Assembly (NCBI GenBank): GCA_946965045.2
Contig: OX337235.1
Coordinates: 62,001 to 126,000 of the forward strand
DNA from: Epithemia pelagica
Taxonomy: Eukaryota > Bacillariophyta > Bacillariophyceae > Surirellales > Surirellaceae
Direction of reading: 5' to 3'
DNA: 64,000 nucleotides
Both the position numbers and the translations under genes were made by a program. The notes under the pieces were generated by a model that saw only the letters and a list, made by a program, of their open reading frames with translations, ran no database searches and had not been told where the DNA came from. Positions 10,319-22,693 of this stretch are shown piece by piece; the first letter of the stretch is position 1; every line of letters starts with the position of its first letter.

Positions 10319-11443
10319 CATGGAAGTGGTTTTTTTTTCAAGGTTGCTGGCTTTTGTGGACAAACGGGGAAACAATGAATGCAGGGACAACAACTAATAC
10401 CAAACTGTGGATCATCCATCGTGCAAGAAGAATAGAATCACCACGAGAAACGGAAGAGAGCCCACTCACAACAACCACCATGCCACATGCACAAAAAGTT
10501 GCGATTTGTTGCAAGTCGCCTTGAGATTTATCTCACTTGTCTCGCTTCCTTGACACGATCCATCCCCCATAGAGTGAGTTTCATGGGCAAGGGCACAAAA
10601 GGGCACTGGATATTGGTTGGATGCACTTCTTGAAGAAAGGGCTAATGTTTAACGGGGGGCAAGGCATTCATGCTCGTCTATTATTAGATATTTATTAACA
10701 ACGATCAACTACTGGTAGCTATTGTACAATATGTAGCTTAGGTACAGCCCTGAAGGATCAAGATCAAGCCGGCATCTCCGGACGCAGACCGATTGTTCTG
10801 TTGCCCCATTTTTACCGACCGCACACAATTATAGAAAATCAAGTGGCATCCGATTGTCGTCAACAAGTAGTGAGTATTAGAGACTAGAGATACTTCGATC
10901 TTGGACACCAACTTTGGTATCAACCTGATTTGCTGTGGTAACTAATGACCATCATACTGTGGCTCTGACAGGCATTCGAAGTCCTGGTCCAAAAGGACAA
11001 CTATTGTGCGTACACTAGAGACATAGTTGTGGGAGAAGGATGGTTCTTTTTTCTTTAAAGGATCGTTCAGCACAACTGTCAACTTAAGTTTTGCGGCCTT
11101 GTGCCGTGAATTTGCTTGAACCGTTTGACTTGTACAAAAACACAAAATGCTTGTGAAATCGAGTGGATGCGCCTTGTCTGTGTGTATCATGATTGTGCTT
11201 GTCAACACCAACACATACAAAGCAAATCCGAAGCACACAGATACGCCCGCTCCATGGCATTGGCTTCCAGCTTTCTCTATAAGTCGTGGCATAGTTGGAA
11301 GCATTCTTCTTTGTCGTTGTGGTGGTATAATTCTGATTGTTGCTGGTAGTAGTGGTCGAAGGGTTGGATGAATAGTTACTCCAGTGGTACTGGTTGTGCT
11401 TGCGTCACTGAGTACATTTCTGGTGGTTGTTGTGGCTGCATCA
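10319..11443. other. Intergenic region inside duplication unit B
   Basis: Decayed copy of 7033-8060. The minus-strand frame at 10942-11547 starts inside the second exon of the dead propeller gene, in another frame, and is not taken as a gene. Confidence 0.6.
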
Positions 11444-13159
11444 CTACACGACTTCGAAAATTCGAGTCTCCCCTCTTCGAAAAGTCTGCCCTCTACGTCG
11501 ATACTGAGGTGCGCCCACCACCACTGTCGAGCCATCTCTGGAAACATCCGTAGTCCAACTAAAGAACAAGAAAGGGCAAGGGAGCCAAGTTAGAACGCAA
11601 AGAAGGGAAAACCATGTACTCAAATAGCATGATCATAGGCACGTACCCAAGCCATTCTCCTTCCGAACTTCCAATGACATGTTCCACAACTTCCCATTGC
11701 AATGTCTTATCATTTTTCTTGTACACGGATGCTCGTCCGGCTTCTTTTTTGGTTTTGCTGGGGGAATAAAAGGGTGTCCCCACTACCAAAAGATTAGCAG
11801 CATTGGAGAGACTCACGGAATGTACCAATATCGGCGATCCAAAGGCATCGTCATCCGGCAAGTCAACAATGCTGGCTTGAGCACTGTTGTAACAAAATAT
11901 GTCCACCTTTTGTATCAGACCAACGACCCGACAATCACCATTCATGTTCAGAGCAGTGACACTCGGAATTGACCAGAATTGTGTCCATTCCTCGTTCTGA
12001 TCGTCATAAGAGACGAACCGAGCCCTTTGATCTGGTCCCACAAGGACCATCCGATCACGTGTATCCGATATCTCAACGGTCCTGTCGTACGACAGGCTAT
12101 TGCTGGAGCGTTCAACAGGCGGCAGGACGAAATCGCGAGCATCATTTTCCCACCTTTTCCAACGGTCGTCCCAATGATAGGTTTGAACAATACCTTCCCA
12201 AAAGTGGTCAAACACAAGGATGTTACCGTCACCCGAAATATCTAACGAGTCGACTTCATACTGCAGCATGTCCGAGTCGATCTGGTCTTGCACTTCAAAC
12301 TCCAATTCTTGATTTAGATTGGACAGATCCGACACAATGTCAAACACAAAGACTTCGGTGCGGCTGTTGACGGCCAGTCGTGTACCATCGCTCGTCATGG
12401 CAATATGATGTCCAAATCAATCTCTATCCAAAATCGTTATGGGTGGAAAGAGAACTTTTTCTTCTTGATACTGACCCGTGCTTGTACGACGAAAAAATTG
12501 GACCATCCTTCCTCGGGAGGCTACCACAATGAACCCATTGGCCGAGATGGCAACCTGGTGGTAGTATCCCATAGACTCATCCGTTGCACCCAAAAGTTCA
12601 AAATCTCCCACGGATTCCAAGGAATCCACCTCATTGGAAACGGTTGGTTGGGGATCGAAGCTTCCTCCCGGTGTGTTGTCATCCTTGTCGTCGCCGCCAC
12701 CATCATTACGCACTATGGCGAAAACCACGGCAATAATGACAGCAGGCACAATAAGCCCGAGAAAGTTTTTCAGATCAAACCTAATCTGTTTGCGATTGTT
12801 GTTGCTCGTGGTGTTGGTGGTGTTGGTGGTGTTGCTGGAGTTGTTGTCGTTGTTGCTGCTGCTGTGATTGTCGTTATGGACGTAAGCAGAAGGAGGAACG
12901 GGAGGAGGGAGATCTTGTCCATTCTGGTGACCTCCTGCGGGTGGCGACGATTCTTCCACGTTGCTGCTAGGAGCATCGTTGTTGTCATTGTTGTTCTATA
13001 CCGGTGCCATGTTCCCATCATCTTCGTCGCCACAGTCGCTTGGTTCGTAGGGCGCGGTGGGGTTCAGAACAATCTCTGGGTCCACTACAAGCTCGGCTGG
13101 TGCTACTTCCAGCTCTTCGTCGTTGTCGTTGGTGTTCATGACCGGAACGGCATGCACCA
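11444..13159 (-). pseudogene. Beta-propeller-like protein, copy B, broken
   Basis: Close copy of the 8061-9804 gene. The intron is kept at the same place (11559-11646, 88 nt) and exon 2 is 11444-11558, ending IFEVV. The gene is disabled in three ways. There is an in-frame TAG at 12996-12998 in the acidic N-terminal part. A TGA at 12417-12419 stands where copy A has TGG (Trp, before FG). An 18.4-kb transposon splits the 5' coding end, with the first 14 codons stranded at 31603-31644. Reading resumes cleanly after both stops, which shows they are point changes and not introns. Residues around the TM segment and the propeller blocks are otherwise well kept, so loss was fairly recent. An internal ATG (12959) could still give a short N-terminal fragment, but nothing with the propeller. 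Confidence 0.9.
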
Positions 13160-13174
13160 CATCTAAGGAAGGAA
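13160..13174 (+). repeat. Left terminal inverted repeat
   Basis: catctaaggaaggaa, matching the inverted right end at 14 of 15 positions. Directly abuts the host target site. Confidence 0.85.
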
Positions 13175-13219
13175 CGGTACGCCAGTTTATGGCGGTTTAA
13201 TTATCGATAAGAAAGCACC

Positions 13220-13540
13220 CCTAAGCGCATCCTACTAGAATCATCCGCGCGCAGGACACGCGCACACCTACAAGAACATGCGCACACCTACAAGAACATG
13301 CGCACACCTACAAGAACATGCGCATGGCCCTTCCTCACGTTATTACTAAAAATGTGCTTTCCAGAACCAGCAAGCGCATGACCCACATTTCACCAACTTC
13401 AACACCATGCACAGTCAAGAACCAATAGTCATCACATCCCTCCACCTTCATGCACAGTCAAGAACCAACAGTCATCACATACCCTCCTATGTATGCACTC
13501 ATCCTTGATTGTGTCACATCACCATCATGCGCATTACTCC
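13220..13540. repeat. Left subterminal repeats (GCGCA motif, 20-bp and 30-bp tandem units)
   Basis: Contains three perfect head-to-tail copies of the 20-mer cgcacacctacaagaacatg from 13261, each spanning the motif atGCGCAc, plus further GCGCA sites near 13224, 13248, 13376 and 13528. A second pair of direct repeats of about 30 bp (atgcacagtcaagaaccaa) lies at about 13407 and 13451. Such arrays next to the TIRs are typical transposase-binding regions in CACTA-like elements. The rest of 13175-13687 holds no gene. Confidence 0.75.
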
Positions 13541-13687
13541 AGCATCAAGTGCAAGCAAGTTGAACACAGTGCATTTAACTAACACCATGCACACACTCCC
13601 ACTAACAACCAGCGAATGAATGGAACACAATACATGTAGCTATATAGGAGTAGTATATGAAATGAAACCAATTGTCACTCTGATCAA

Positions 13688-15680
13688 TCACTGCCACGAC
13701 CGTTTTCGTGGCCTTTTAGAAGGCCTTGTCACAGCATCATCATCTGCATACCCCATTCGAGAGCGATATTGCCCATTGAGAAACATCATGAACCAGATAC
13801 CGCGGTCGCCTGCTCTGTCTTCACGAGCGATTTTCTCTTCCATATCCTCAAAATAGTCCATACCATCCTCATTCATACATCGACTTGAGTTCCAACTGCC
13901 TGAATATTTGAAGCGAGGATACCTTGCTGAGGATGTATCAATCATTTGATCAACACCATTTTCATTGTACCACCTTGGATTTAATTCAAATAGTTTCGCC
14001 TTAAAAGTGGTCTTGCCCATGTGAGTCCACACATCCCAGCAATCCACAAGGATGGTCAATATGAATGCCTCGTCACTTGAAGTGAATAACTTCAAGGCCT
14101 TTTCGCAATGTTCCTTTCCCTGCTGCTCAGTGTGGTCACCAAAATTGAAATCAATCACGGTTTTATGCATATTCTCACCATAGACACATGGACCAAACAA
14201 TTGCAAGAGATATGAATAGGCATAGTTGTCACACTTCTCTCCTCTCAATAACAGAAATTCTTCCAGGGTAGGCATTGGCCCAAAGTCTTCACAGTCGTTC
14301 AAAAGGCATGGATACCTCCGCTGGAAATTACTGTCACGCCATAGATCAAGACCCACATGTTCTAGATTCAGCAACAAATTATCTCACATCTCTTTATGAG
14401 AAGACGACATGATGAACCAACACATTCACTCTTCGATTGACACTTACTTATAAATGCTTTTCGCATGGAAGCCAGAACATTTGATCGTTTGCTTCGGAAC
14501 TTGTCAAGCATATAAGGTGAATGTTCAATCCACCACTCCTCTTGTTGTTTTGCATCCGTAATGCCTTTGCCTTTGAAATAGTGCTCAGTAAAATATGTTT
14601 TGCCATACTTCCCCCAAAGACCATTCGGATCTGCCTTAGTATCTTCGGACATGGAGAAATACTTGACATAACGCCATGCCACCTTCCGAACAAATGTATC
14701 AAAGAACTTCTCCGATACCACCTCAGGCTTTTTCTTCGGCTTTTGCTTCTTATTCTTGTCCTTTTCGACAGAACCTTTGTGTGTAGTGGATGTTACAATC
14801 GTACTTGTCGGGCAAGATGATTGATTATGGTGTACTGTTGTTGTCTGTGTTTCCTGTGCCAACTGATTTTGAATATCGTCTTGTAGAAGAGTTTCCATCG
14901 CCTGATCAGGCCCTGTTGTTAGCAAAGTAGATGATGAAGATGACGACATATCCGAAAGGGAAGAAACGTCGTTAGCAAAGGTATCACCTGATGCATTCAA
15001 CCCACAAACACCCCCGTCATTAGAGCCGTCTCACCGACAAATTGTCCTCCTCTATTTTGTGCATCTAACAACTTACTGACAAGTCCTCCAGCAGGAAAAT
15101 GTCTCTCATTAGGATCAAAATCATCTCCATCATACTCACTGGGTCCATTGCTCATATTCTGCAATGCTCGTTGCATTTCAGGTCCAGTGAGAATATTTAC
15201 ACTGACGTCGTCCTCCTCCATGTTATTAACTGCCGTGTTTGTTGGTTGCGCAAAACCAGATGATGGTTGTGTTCTCAGCCCACCCTGTTCATTATTGCTA
15301 TCATCTGCTGAAGTCACATCGGCTCCATCTCTTTCTGAATTTGTTGCCTGCTCCAAAAGATTACCACTCCCTTCCACAGTTGTGCCTTCTTGTGCTTGTG
15401 CTTGATCGTTGTTCATCGAGATCTGTTCCTCTTCTTCCTCGTCATCAGAACTATCTTCTTGGAGTACTAAACCTCCATTGGCTGCTGCAATAAGAGCATC
15501 TTTGTTTGTAATTGTCCCGTCCTTGTTAGGAAGATTCTCTTTATTTCTTGTTGCCACTGCTGTCAAGATGCTTCTTCGTTGTCGTTCAACCTCTTTCTGA
15601 TTACTTCCATAGTTTGCATTTCGGACTGCTAAGGGTCGACGCCTCGTTGGAGCTGCATTTCTGGTGGTGACTCCTGCCAT
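13688..15680 (-). CDS. Transposon-borne protein of unknown function (594 aa, three exons)
   Basis: Exons 15035-15680, 14448-14912 and 13688-14361. Introns are 14913-15034 (GTGAGA..CAG, 122 nt, phase 1) and 14362-14447 (GTAAGT..TAG, 86 nt, phase 1); both joins keep frame and remove stops. The N-terminal about 300 residues are basic, then acidic and disordered, with Gln/Thr/Ser-rich parts and a Lys-rich block. The C-terminal about 300 residues look folded, rich in Trp, Tyr, Phe and Cys (for example a CWDVWTHMGK segment), and end in a nuclear-localisation-like tail (RPSKRPRKRSW). No known domain is recognised. The gene is transcribed divergently from the transposase and may be an accessory DNA-binding partner (as TnpA is for Spm/CACTA), but that is a guess from position. 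Confidence 0.7.
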
Positions 15681-16244
15681 CGTTTATCTTGGATGCTCCG
15701 TCTGATTTATGACAAGGATGTGAACAAGAGCAGGGTGAAAACAAGACCTCTGATGGACAACCATTCAAATTCAAACGCTGGAATGCTCCATGTTTGAATC
15801 ATAAACTCCGTGTTTCAACGATGGTTCTTTAGAGAACGTATGAAGATGAGCATATGTGGTTTCAAGTACATCATACTTGTCAGATGGAACATTGGTGCAT
15901 GGGTTTGAATGATTGTCATTTCCTTTCTAATGTCGACAGTGTCGGTATCCTCGGCATTGACACAGTATTTGAATTCCAATCGCTGCTATCACCGTTGGTA
16001 TCTAACCCGGCAGGCTGGATTGGATTAAGTAAATACACACGACCGTTTGAAAATATTATGATCCGTTCATGTACATAAGCGATTTTCAGTCGCTTTTATG
16101 CACCAACGTCGGCCGATCCACCCAATGCGGAGAAATTCTGATATATGCCACAAGATTGACCACCGATGTCTCAATTTGCAGAAATCGATTATAGAGCATT
16201 TTTCATTACAAACCAAAATCTAAAACCACCAGCATCGTACCATC
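15681..16244. other. Divergent promoter region inside the transposon
   Basis: 564 bp between the 594-aa gene and the transposase, both pointing outward. No gene seen; presumably holds both promoters. Confidence 0.5.
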
Positions 16245-19200
16245 ATGGGCCAGCGTCGTAAAGTAAAAAAGAAGTCGCGAAAGAGATGCTCAAATACAAG
16301 CCAACAAGAGGAGTCCTTCATATCCTTTCAAGTGTGTCGTTTCTGTCAATCACGTTTCGATGCAAGAGGAATCAGCCGTCACGAAACAGTTTGTGAATTG
16401 AAAATGAACACCCAAAGGAAATGGCCAAATGTTGGCGATGACAACAATGATTGTGCCAGTAATATGAATGCTGATCCAATGAATATTGATATCATGGACG
16501 ATGAAACCACTATTCCGCATGCTGACCCACCAAAAGCATACTATGTACCTGGTGATACAGATAATATTATTCTGCGCAACAGCAAGGAGTGCCCGGTTGA
16601 TTTTCCTGCGTTCCTCGATAGAGATGGGAAGCAATTGAAACTTCATAAACACGATGCAGCCTTGGTCTCACTTATGATGTTACTTCGGAGAGCTGGTTGC
16701 CCCAAATATTTGTACAATTCGATCCTGGCATGGTCGAGTGACACATACTCAAGATGCGGTCCTGGGTTCTTCCTGGACAACCATTCAAAGAGGAAAACGT
16801 TTATCAAAAAGTTTTCTACCAAAGGTTTCAATTATCCCAAGGCCAAATTTTTCCCGGTACCAATGGAATTCACCCAAAAACAGGGTGTGGTTGTACCAGA
16901 GAGTGAGAAATCAATAACAACACCAGTATTTGATTTGATCAGTCAACTACAGCGTGTATTACAAGATCCCGATGCAACCAAGAAAGAAAATACGATCCTC
17001 GATGATGACGATCCGTATCGTCCATATGTTCCAAACAAGCACATCCAAAATATACAAGACGGAGAAGTATTTCAGAAAACAGTGGAAAAATATAGAGATG
17101 ATCCAGATGCCTTCGTGGTTGGTCTTGTCTGTTATATGGACAAAACACATGCAACAGGGGATGGAAGATATACATCGGAGCCTGTTGTAATGGTGCCATC
17201 TTTTCTAACGGAAACACAAATGTGGAAAGCAAGGCGACAGATCATCCTTGGGACTATTACAGACATGGAAATCATCAGCGGCAAAACATATCCTCGATAA
17301 AGGGACTCCTTGCCGAAATTATCATGCTCAATTGACTAAGATCCTCGAAGGTCTTGTCAGTATCCAAAAACAGGAAGGTTTATGGATGAAACTACGTCTT
17401 CATGGGATTATCAAAGTTGTCCGTTTGATATTGCCAATGATTGTTGTCAAAGGAGACGGGAAGTCTCAGGATAACCTTGCAGGTCGGTATGCCTCGCATC
17501 ATCCAAGTGTTGGAAGACTATCATGGTGTTGCAACATTAAACCAAGGGATAGCAGATACCCATGGCATGAATGTTCTTATATCAATGCTGCAAGTACATA
17601 CAAAATGTGCTTGAATGCATTGGGTCTTAATGAAAATCGAGAAAAATTGACTGAACAGGATGTTGATTACCAAGAGAGAGACAATGATACATTTTCGACT
17701 TTGACTGTTCCTACCTGTTTGAGCACATCGCAAGTAAGTCAAGAAAATAGCAGAGATGGAGGGGTCAATACCCTTGTGTCAGCTGCAAAAACCCAATTGC
17801 ATGACATGGGACAATATGCAGTCGATCTTTGTTTTTCCAAGGTTTACCTGGGTGAAGGAACCAATTCTGAACATGGGATTTTCTCGGCCAGTAGTTGTGA
17901 TGTTCTTCATACATTGAAATCTGGGATAATGAGATACATCATGATTGACTTTTTCACGTTGATGACAAAAACTGAACGGGCCATGTTTGATTATGTCTAC
18001 AATTCAATCTTTCGGGCAAGTAGACAGACTGTATTCTCGTATTCATCGAAACTTGGATATCCCGGAACATCATTCTCGACCGGGATCAGTAACCTGTCAA
18101 AAGTAACTGCCAATGAGTGGGTTGGGATCATGTTTGCTTCAGCAGCTCTATGTGCCACTGCCAGAGGTCGCCTTATATTCGCGAAGAATATGGCAAAGAA
18201 ATGGAACAAGGTGGTTGCGGAATGGAAAAAACGACAAGCAAAGCAAACATCCAAAACCACCAACAAGACATGTCAAGCGGACTTGGATCAAGTGCAAGAG
18301 ACAAGTGAACCTATTGCTGACAATGAGGATGATACTCCACCAGATGAAGAGTACGAACGTACACGTCTTGATGATGATGATAGTGTTGACATTGATATCA
18401 CAGCTGAAACTGTTTTTGATGATGACCCAGTTGCTTACAGGTCTATCTGGGATGTTGACGAGCGGGAACCATACATAGACTTCCTGCATCTATTCGAGAC
18501 TCTTTTGTGTTTCAACAGCTGGATTCGTATGGATACATTCTGGGAAACAGACCCAGACTCACAAGAAGGACAAACAACAGCATCCAAGTCTCTCGAATCA
18601 GTGCGGATTTTGATGGATGGCATCAGGAGATATGCACCCAGGCTCGATAAAAAAGGCAAATTGATGTCCAACGGGTGGATGATACCAAAATTCCACAATC
18701 TCATACATATTATACAATAGATTCAGAATTTTGGACCAGCACGACTGCTTGATGTGGAGTCAGAGGAAAGTAATCATAAGGAAATTGTGAAATTGAATGC
18801 AAAAACGGTACAGAAACGTGGAAAAGGAATTTTTGAGTCGCAACTTGCAGAAAATATCTGGTGGATGCAAAGCTTGGAAATGCTGCAGGAAGCAACAGGT
18901 CTTGAAGAAGATCATGTCACCTTTCTCCAGGAAGGGAAGTCGCCTTATGAAATAAGGAGAAAAAAGGGATCCCAAAACCAACTCCCTACCACATCAACCT
19001 CGAATAGCCGTGGAACGGTCATAGTAGTATCCATGACCAGAGAAAAATGTTTGATTCCAGTACCTCACACGAACGTACATACTTCTGGTGATAATCAAGA
19101 CCAGTCATCAGATGAAATAGACAAGGATCTTCCGTCTCCATTGGGTATGTCGATTCAAGTTCCAGGCACGACCAGAAAAGAACAAGACGGATCAAACCGA

Positions 19201-20097
19201 AACCAGACGAGTAGTGTACACAGGCGATTGACAGCAGCACCACACGAGGAGGATGTGGTATCAGTGAATATCGAATTCCATTCCAAAACAAATCATGACA
19301 TGACATTGCCACAGTTTTGTAATCACTTCTTTCGATTACATTACAAACGCTTTTTTCATCATATAGACGGGATGAGTGATGATCCAACAAATGAGACTTC
19401 AACCACACTGGAATTGTTCGGGAGCACAGAACTTAAGTTCGAAGACCCCAGGATAGGAAATATACGGGCTCATCCGAATTATCAAAGCGAGGGGCCATGG
19501 AGAGATTGGGTGATGGCTAAAGTTCCAAAGAAAAAAAGGAAACCTCTTGATGAGGTATACAACCAACCTCTCGGAGAATTTGATACCATCCTATGTCAAA
19601 CGATATGCTTCATTCAAATACCCATTACTCGAACAGACCACATACAAATGCAACCATCACCGGTATGTCAACCTTCAACTTCACCCGAGATGACCCATGT
19701 CCTTCTCCGAACAACATATGTACGGAGTACAGCTGATATCGAGAAATCATCCGTTCTCTTTCAAAAATGGCGTAAGCGTTTTGACCTACATCGAATAGCT
19801 GAAATTGTCATGGTTCCACTCCGGAATATTGTTGAGGTTGTTGGTGTAGTGGATGAGAACCCAGAAATGATTCAAGACCGTGATTCTATCCCAACATATT
19901 TCCATTCTTCACTTGAAAAAGATTTACTCCAAGAAGACAGTCGTAATTTGAGAAACTTTAGTGACAATGTCTGGGCCGTACGCAACATCAAAGAATGGGC
20001 TTCCGAATTCAATGAAAGTGGCCGTGACAATCTCGAGAAACGCTGTAATGAAATGAAAGAAAGATTGAAACAATCCGTTAGCAATTCGACGTCATGA
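16245..20097 (+). pseudogene. Plavaka/CACTA-like (CMC) DDE transposase, interrupted
   Basis: Frame 1 runs 16245-17300. The sequence continues in the +1 frame from about 17265 to 20097, with an in-frame TAG at 18718-18720. Expected product is about 1280 aa. The start carries a zinc finger C-x2-C-x12-H-x4-C (CRFCQSRF..). DDE landmarks: CYMDKT..RYTSEPV (first Asp, near residue 300); after the shift NYHAQLTKIL, then VVKGDG..NLAGRY with Cys pairs (second Asp); CDVLHTLKSGIMRY; and, directly beyond the TAG, a block resembling FG..E..NHKEIVK that could supply the third acidic residue. These match Plavaka-type transposases known from fungi and related to CACTA Tnp2. The C-terminal about 350 residues are specific. 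The shift lies within 17262-17290 and has no GT..AG to explain it. Either the copy is dead, or frameshift and readthrough are used. Codon use is visibly more A/T-rich than in the host genes. Confidence 0.85.
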
Positions 20098-20292
20098 TCA
20101 TAATTTGCCTCTATGGGGGGTTGTCACATACCAGCACTCCCCTCCTAATCTCCCCCCCAACCGTACGCGAGCCGACCAATTCAACTCAGAGTGTCACACA
20201 CAAATTGGATGAAATAGTAGATACTTTCCATCGTTTTCCAAAAGTCATCCTCGGTCTTCAGTCAGTAAGGCTATTCTACTCCTCTTCAAACA

Positions 20293-21420
20293 ATGATCAA
20301 CCCATACAAATCGAGGAAGAAAACAGTTCCACCCTTGGTGGTCAAACCAAACTTTCCAGTCACAAAGATACCTCCATCTAATGAAGAAATGATGATCCAA
20401 CCATACGAGCTAGAGGAAATAGAGACCCCCATGGTCAAAACGCACTCTCCAACCCCGAAAACTTGCAACGGTGAACATGACAAGAAGCCACCGCCTGCGT
20501 CCAAATCAATAATCAAATGTCATCCACTTCCGTCTTCTAAGCTTGATACCAAGGAAGAAGAGGAGAAGAAACTTCCACCAATCAAGCGCCCATCGTATCA
20601 GTTGATCCCAAACCCATATAAGAAGAAGCTCAAGGTTGCCGATCCATCTACTATTCCAATCTTGCTATTACATGACTCTCCTCCAATGTGTAAACCAAGA
20701 GCAAACCGAGATAAGCTGCATCTCGAAGTTATTCGGTTCACTGAGCTTGTCAATAAAATCTATGGATCCAATGATGTTCCCCCAGAGCCAGTCTGTCCTT
20801 GGTGTTTTGTAACCGACAACCTTTCAACAGATCGTAGACTTACAGGAAAATGTTGGCATCGCTTCGGTAAATCTCTCTCATGTGCCGATTGTTGTTATGG
20901 TTGTGGAGTGCCCATGAACGGATGTGATTCAGGTGGGAATGAACGTTGTTGCACCGAAGCCCTGTATATCCATGATTCGATGAATATCACACGCGAAGAA
21001 TCAGACATAAACAAGGTTCCATTGGTGTGTAAGTCTTGCTTAAGGCCATGTAATTCTTATTCAGAATGCGTCTTCTCGCATGGTTGTTGGAACTCTTGCA
21101 ACAAGTAGTTCGTCTGGCGATTCTGTCATATTGCTGGACGGGCGTTGGTGTACTCACAATTGAAGCCCAATTGCAAAGGACCAGGCACGATTCCCAAACA
21201 TGCACAGGATATTATCAAAAACGCAACAGAGTTGATGTACAACGAACTGCGAGATCCGATGGAGTCTTCTCAGTACACATCTCCATTTTGTCATGTTCTT
21301 GACCAAGACTCCTGGTCTAAATGGCTTGTCTCCATGTCTTTCGGTCGATACTACAATTACATGCCGTTCTTCCGTCATTGTTACACAGCCTTGATGTCTT
21401 CATCGAAACCATTGTATTAA
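20293..21420 (+). pseudogene. Transposon-borne Cys-rich (zinc-type) protein 1, with in-frame TAG
   Basis: ATG 20293. Frame open to TAG 21106-21108 (271 aa), then continues in the same frame to 21420, for 375 codons in all. The C-terminal half holds many Cys pairs (CPWC, CADCC, CGVP..C, CKSC) suggesting zinc binding, and the N-terminal half is Lys/Pro-rich. It is related to the convergent gene at 21482-22438: that protein reads NKHFVWQFC where this one reads NK-stop-FVWRFC, and both share a W..WL.S...YNYMP(F/L)F.R(H/C) block near the C-terminus. The homology running through the stop shows that TAG replaced a sense codon. Function is unknown; a DNA- or RNA-binding helper of the transposon is possible. 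Confidence 0.75.
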
Positions 21421-21481
21421 ACAAACTCTCGACTTCTTCGAAAGGCAAACTGGGAACAGATAACAAGATTTATAATATATG

Positions 21482-22438
21482 TCAATGATCATTACCATCC
21501 ATATTTTCACGTTCCAACTCCGCCGTCTCAGCCATTCTTTCGAGACAATTACGGAAGCACCTGACAAAGAGTGGCATGTAGTTGCGAAAACCAGCTGTAG
21601 AATGAGGCAACGAAAGCAACCATACTGCCCATGTTTTATCAGATGCTCGGGCATAATCGTATGGGGCACAATCGTTATCATCAAAATAGAAACGGGATCG
21701 CAATTCCTCAAGCCAAACGCTGCGGACAATAGTAAACATTGGCCAGGTGATTTGACGGGGAAAGTTCACACCATCGTAAAATGATGTTATTTGAAAAGTA
21801 CGCGCCACAATATGGCGTATGAGCATACAGAACTGCCACACGAAGTGCTTGTTCTCAGATTCCACACAGACACTGCATGAATCCAAATCTGGTTGTGGAA
21901 TCCCAAAAGGTATTGAGCGTTCGGGAATTCGGAAACATTCCCTACACACCTGACAATGAAATGTTGGATGCCTGTGGCGGTGACATAAGTTACAACGCAT
22001 CAAAAAATTCTGCTGCCAGATAACTGAATAATCGAGATATGCCGCACGTGTTACCACTGTAGTATTTCCATGATTGCACTGGTGATGTGGTGTGGGACGA
22101 CCAAGGATAACACAGTATGGACAGAGTTTCTCACCTCTAAGCATTTCGTCCACCAACCGTTTGAATTCAGTCTGGATTTCATGACCGACACGCATCTCTT
22201 CTCTGAGTTGTTCTATGACTTGTGGTACATCTTCTTCTTCATTATCGTAATCAAAAAAGATCCTCCCAGCGTCCCTGAAACAAGGCCGATCATTCACTTC
22301 CAAGTTCCTGTCGTTGATCGCCCGCATTTCTCGTCGTCGTCTACGTTCCCGAACATAAAAATCTTCTTCCTCCGATTCTTCTTCCTCCGATTCATCTCCC
22401 GATTCATCCTCCGGTTGGTCCTCTGGATTGTCAGCCAT
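21482..22438 (-). CDS. Transposon-borne Cys-rich (zinc-type) protein 2
   Basis: 318 aa from ATG 22438; the frame is open further upstream but only with non-ATG codons. An acidic Glu/Asp/Ser block (residues 2-25) is followed by an Arg-rich helix, then a Cys/His-rich centre (CPYC..H..CNH..CNLCHRHRHP..C..CREC) likely to bind zinc, and a hydrophobic C-terminal half with a WAVWLLSLP block shared with the 20293-21420 protein. The two genes are convergent, with only about 60 bp between stops, and look like diverged duplicates. Unlike its partner this copy has no internal stop. Function unknown. Confidence 0.7.
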   Translation of the reverse strand: MADNPEDQPEDESGDESEEEESEEEDFYVRERRRRREMRAINDRNLEVNDRPCFRDAGRIFFDYDNEEEDVPQVIEQLREEMRVGHEIQTEFKRLVDEMLRGEKLCPYCVILGRPTPHHQCNHGNTTVVTRAAYLDYSVIWQQNFLMRCNLCHRHRHPTFHCQVCRECFRIPERSIPFGIPQPDLDSCSVCVESENKHFVWQFCMLIRHIVARTFQITSFYDGVNFPRQITWPMFTIVRSVWLEELRSRFYFDDNDCAPYDYARASDKTWAVWLLSLPHSTAGFRNYMPLFVRCFRNCLERMAETAELERENMDGNDH

Positions 22439-22693
22439 TCTGTTTGCAGTCTCCTTCTCTTCGTTTTGCTGTGAATGCAAATACCTGTACTTGTTGCTTC
22501 TTCTTTGGATTTTTATGAAACCTCTGCTGTCATATGAACGAGAGTTCAACTGGAAATAGATCCACGGATAACCGATCGGTCGCGTTTGTGTACAGAAATC
22601 GTCACACTATACTATTCACTGTGAGTATTACCACATACTGTGAGGATAAGTGTAATCATTCCCAACATGGTCGCGTTTCACTCGCTGGGCTGA

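Larger units (their letters stand above)
10215..13159. repeat. Segmental duplication, unit B (interrupted by transposon)
   Basis: Second copy of 6915-9830, in the same orientation, about 0.4 kb downstream of unit A. The end of the unit lies beyond the 18.4-kb transposon, at 31603 to about 31680. Confidence 0.85.

Noticed and set aside
12405-13166. 253-codon plus-strand frame
   Set aside because: Antisense to propeller copy B, and it crosses the transposon junction.
13261-13325. Possible CRISPR-like array
   Set aside because: The 20-mers are head to tail with no spacers; they are transposon subterminal repeats.
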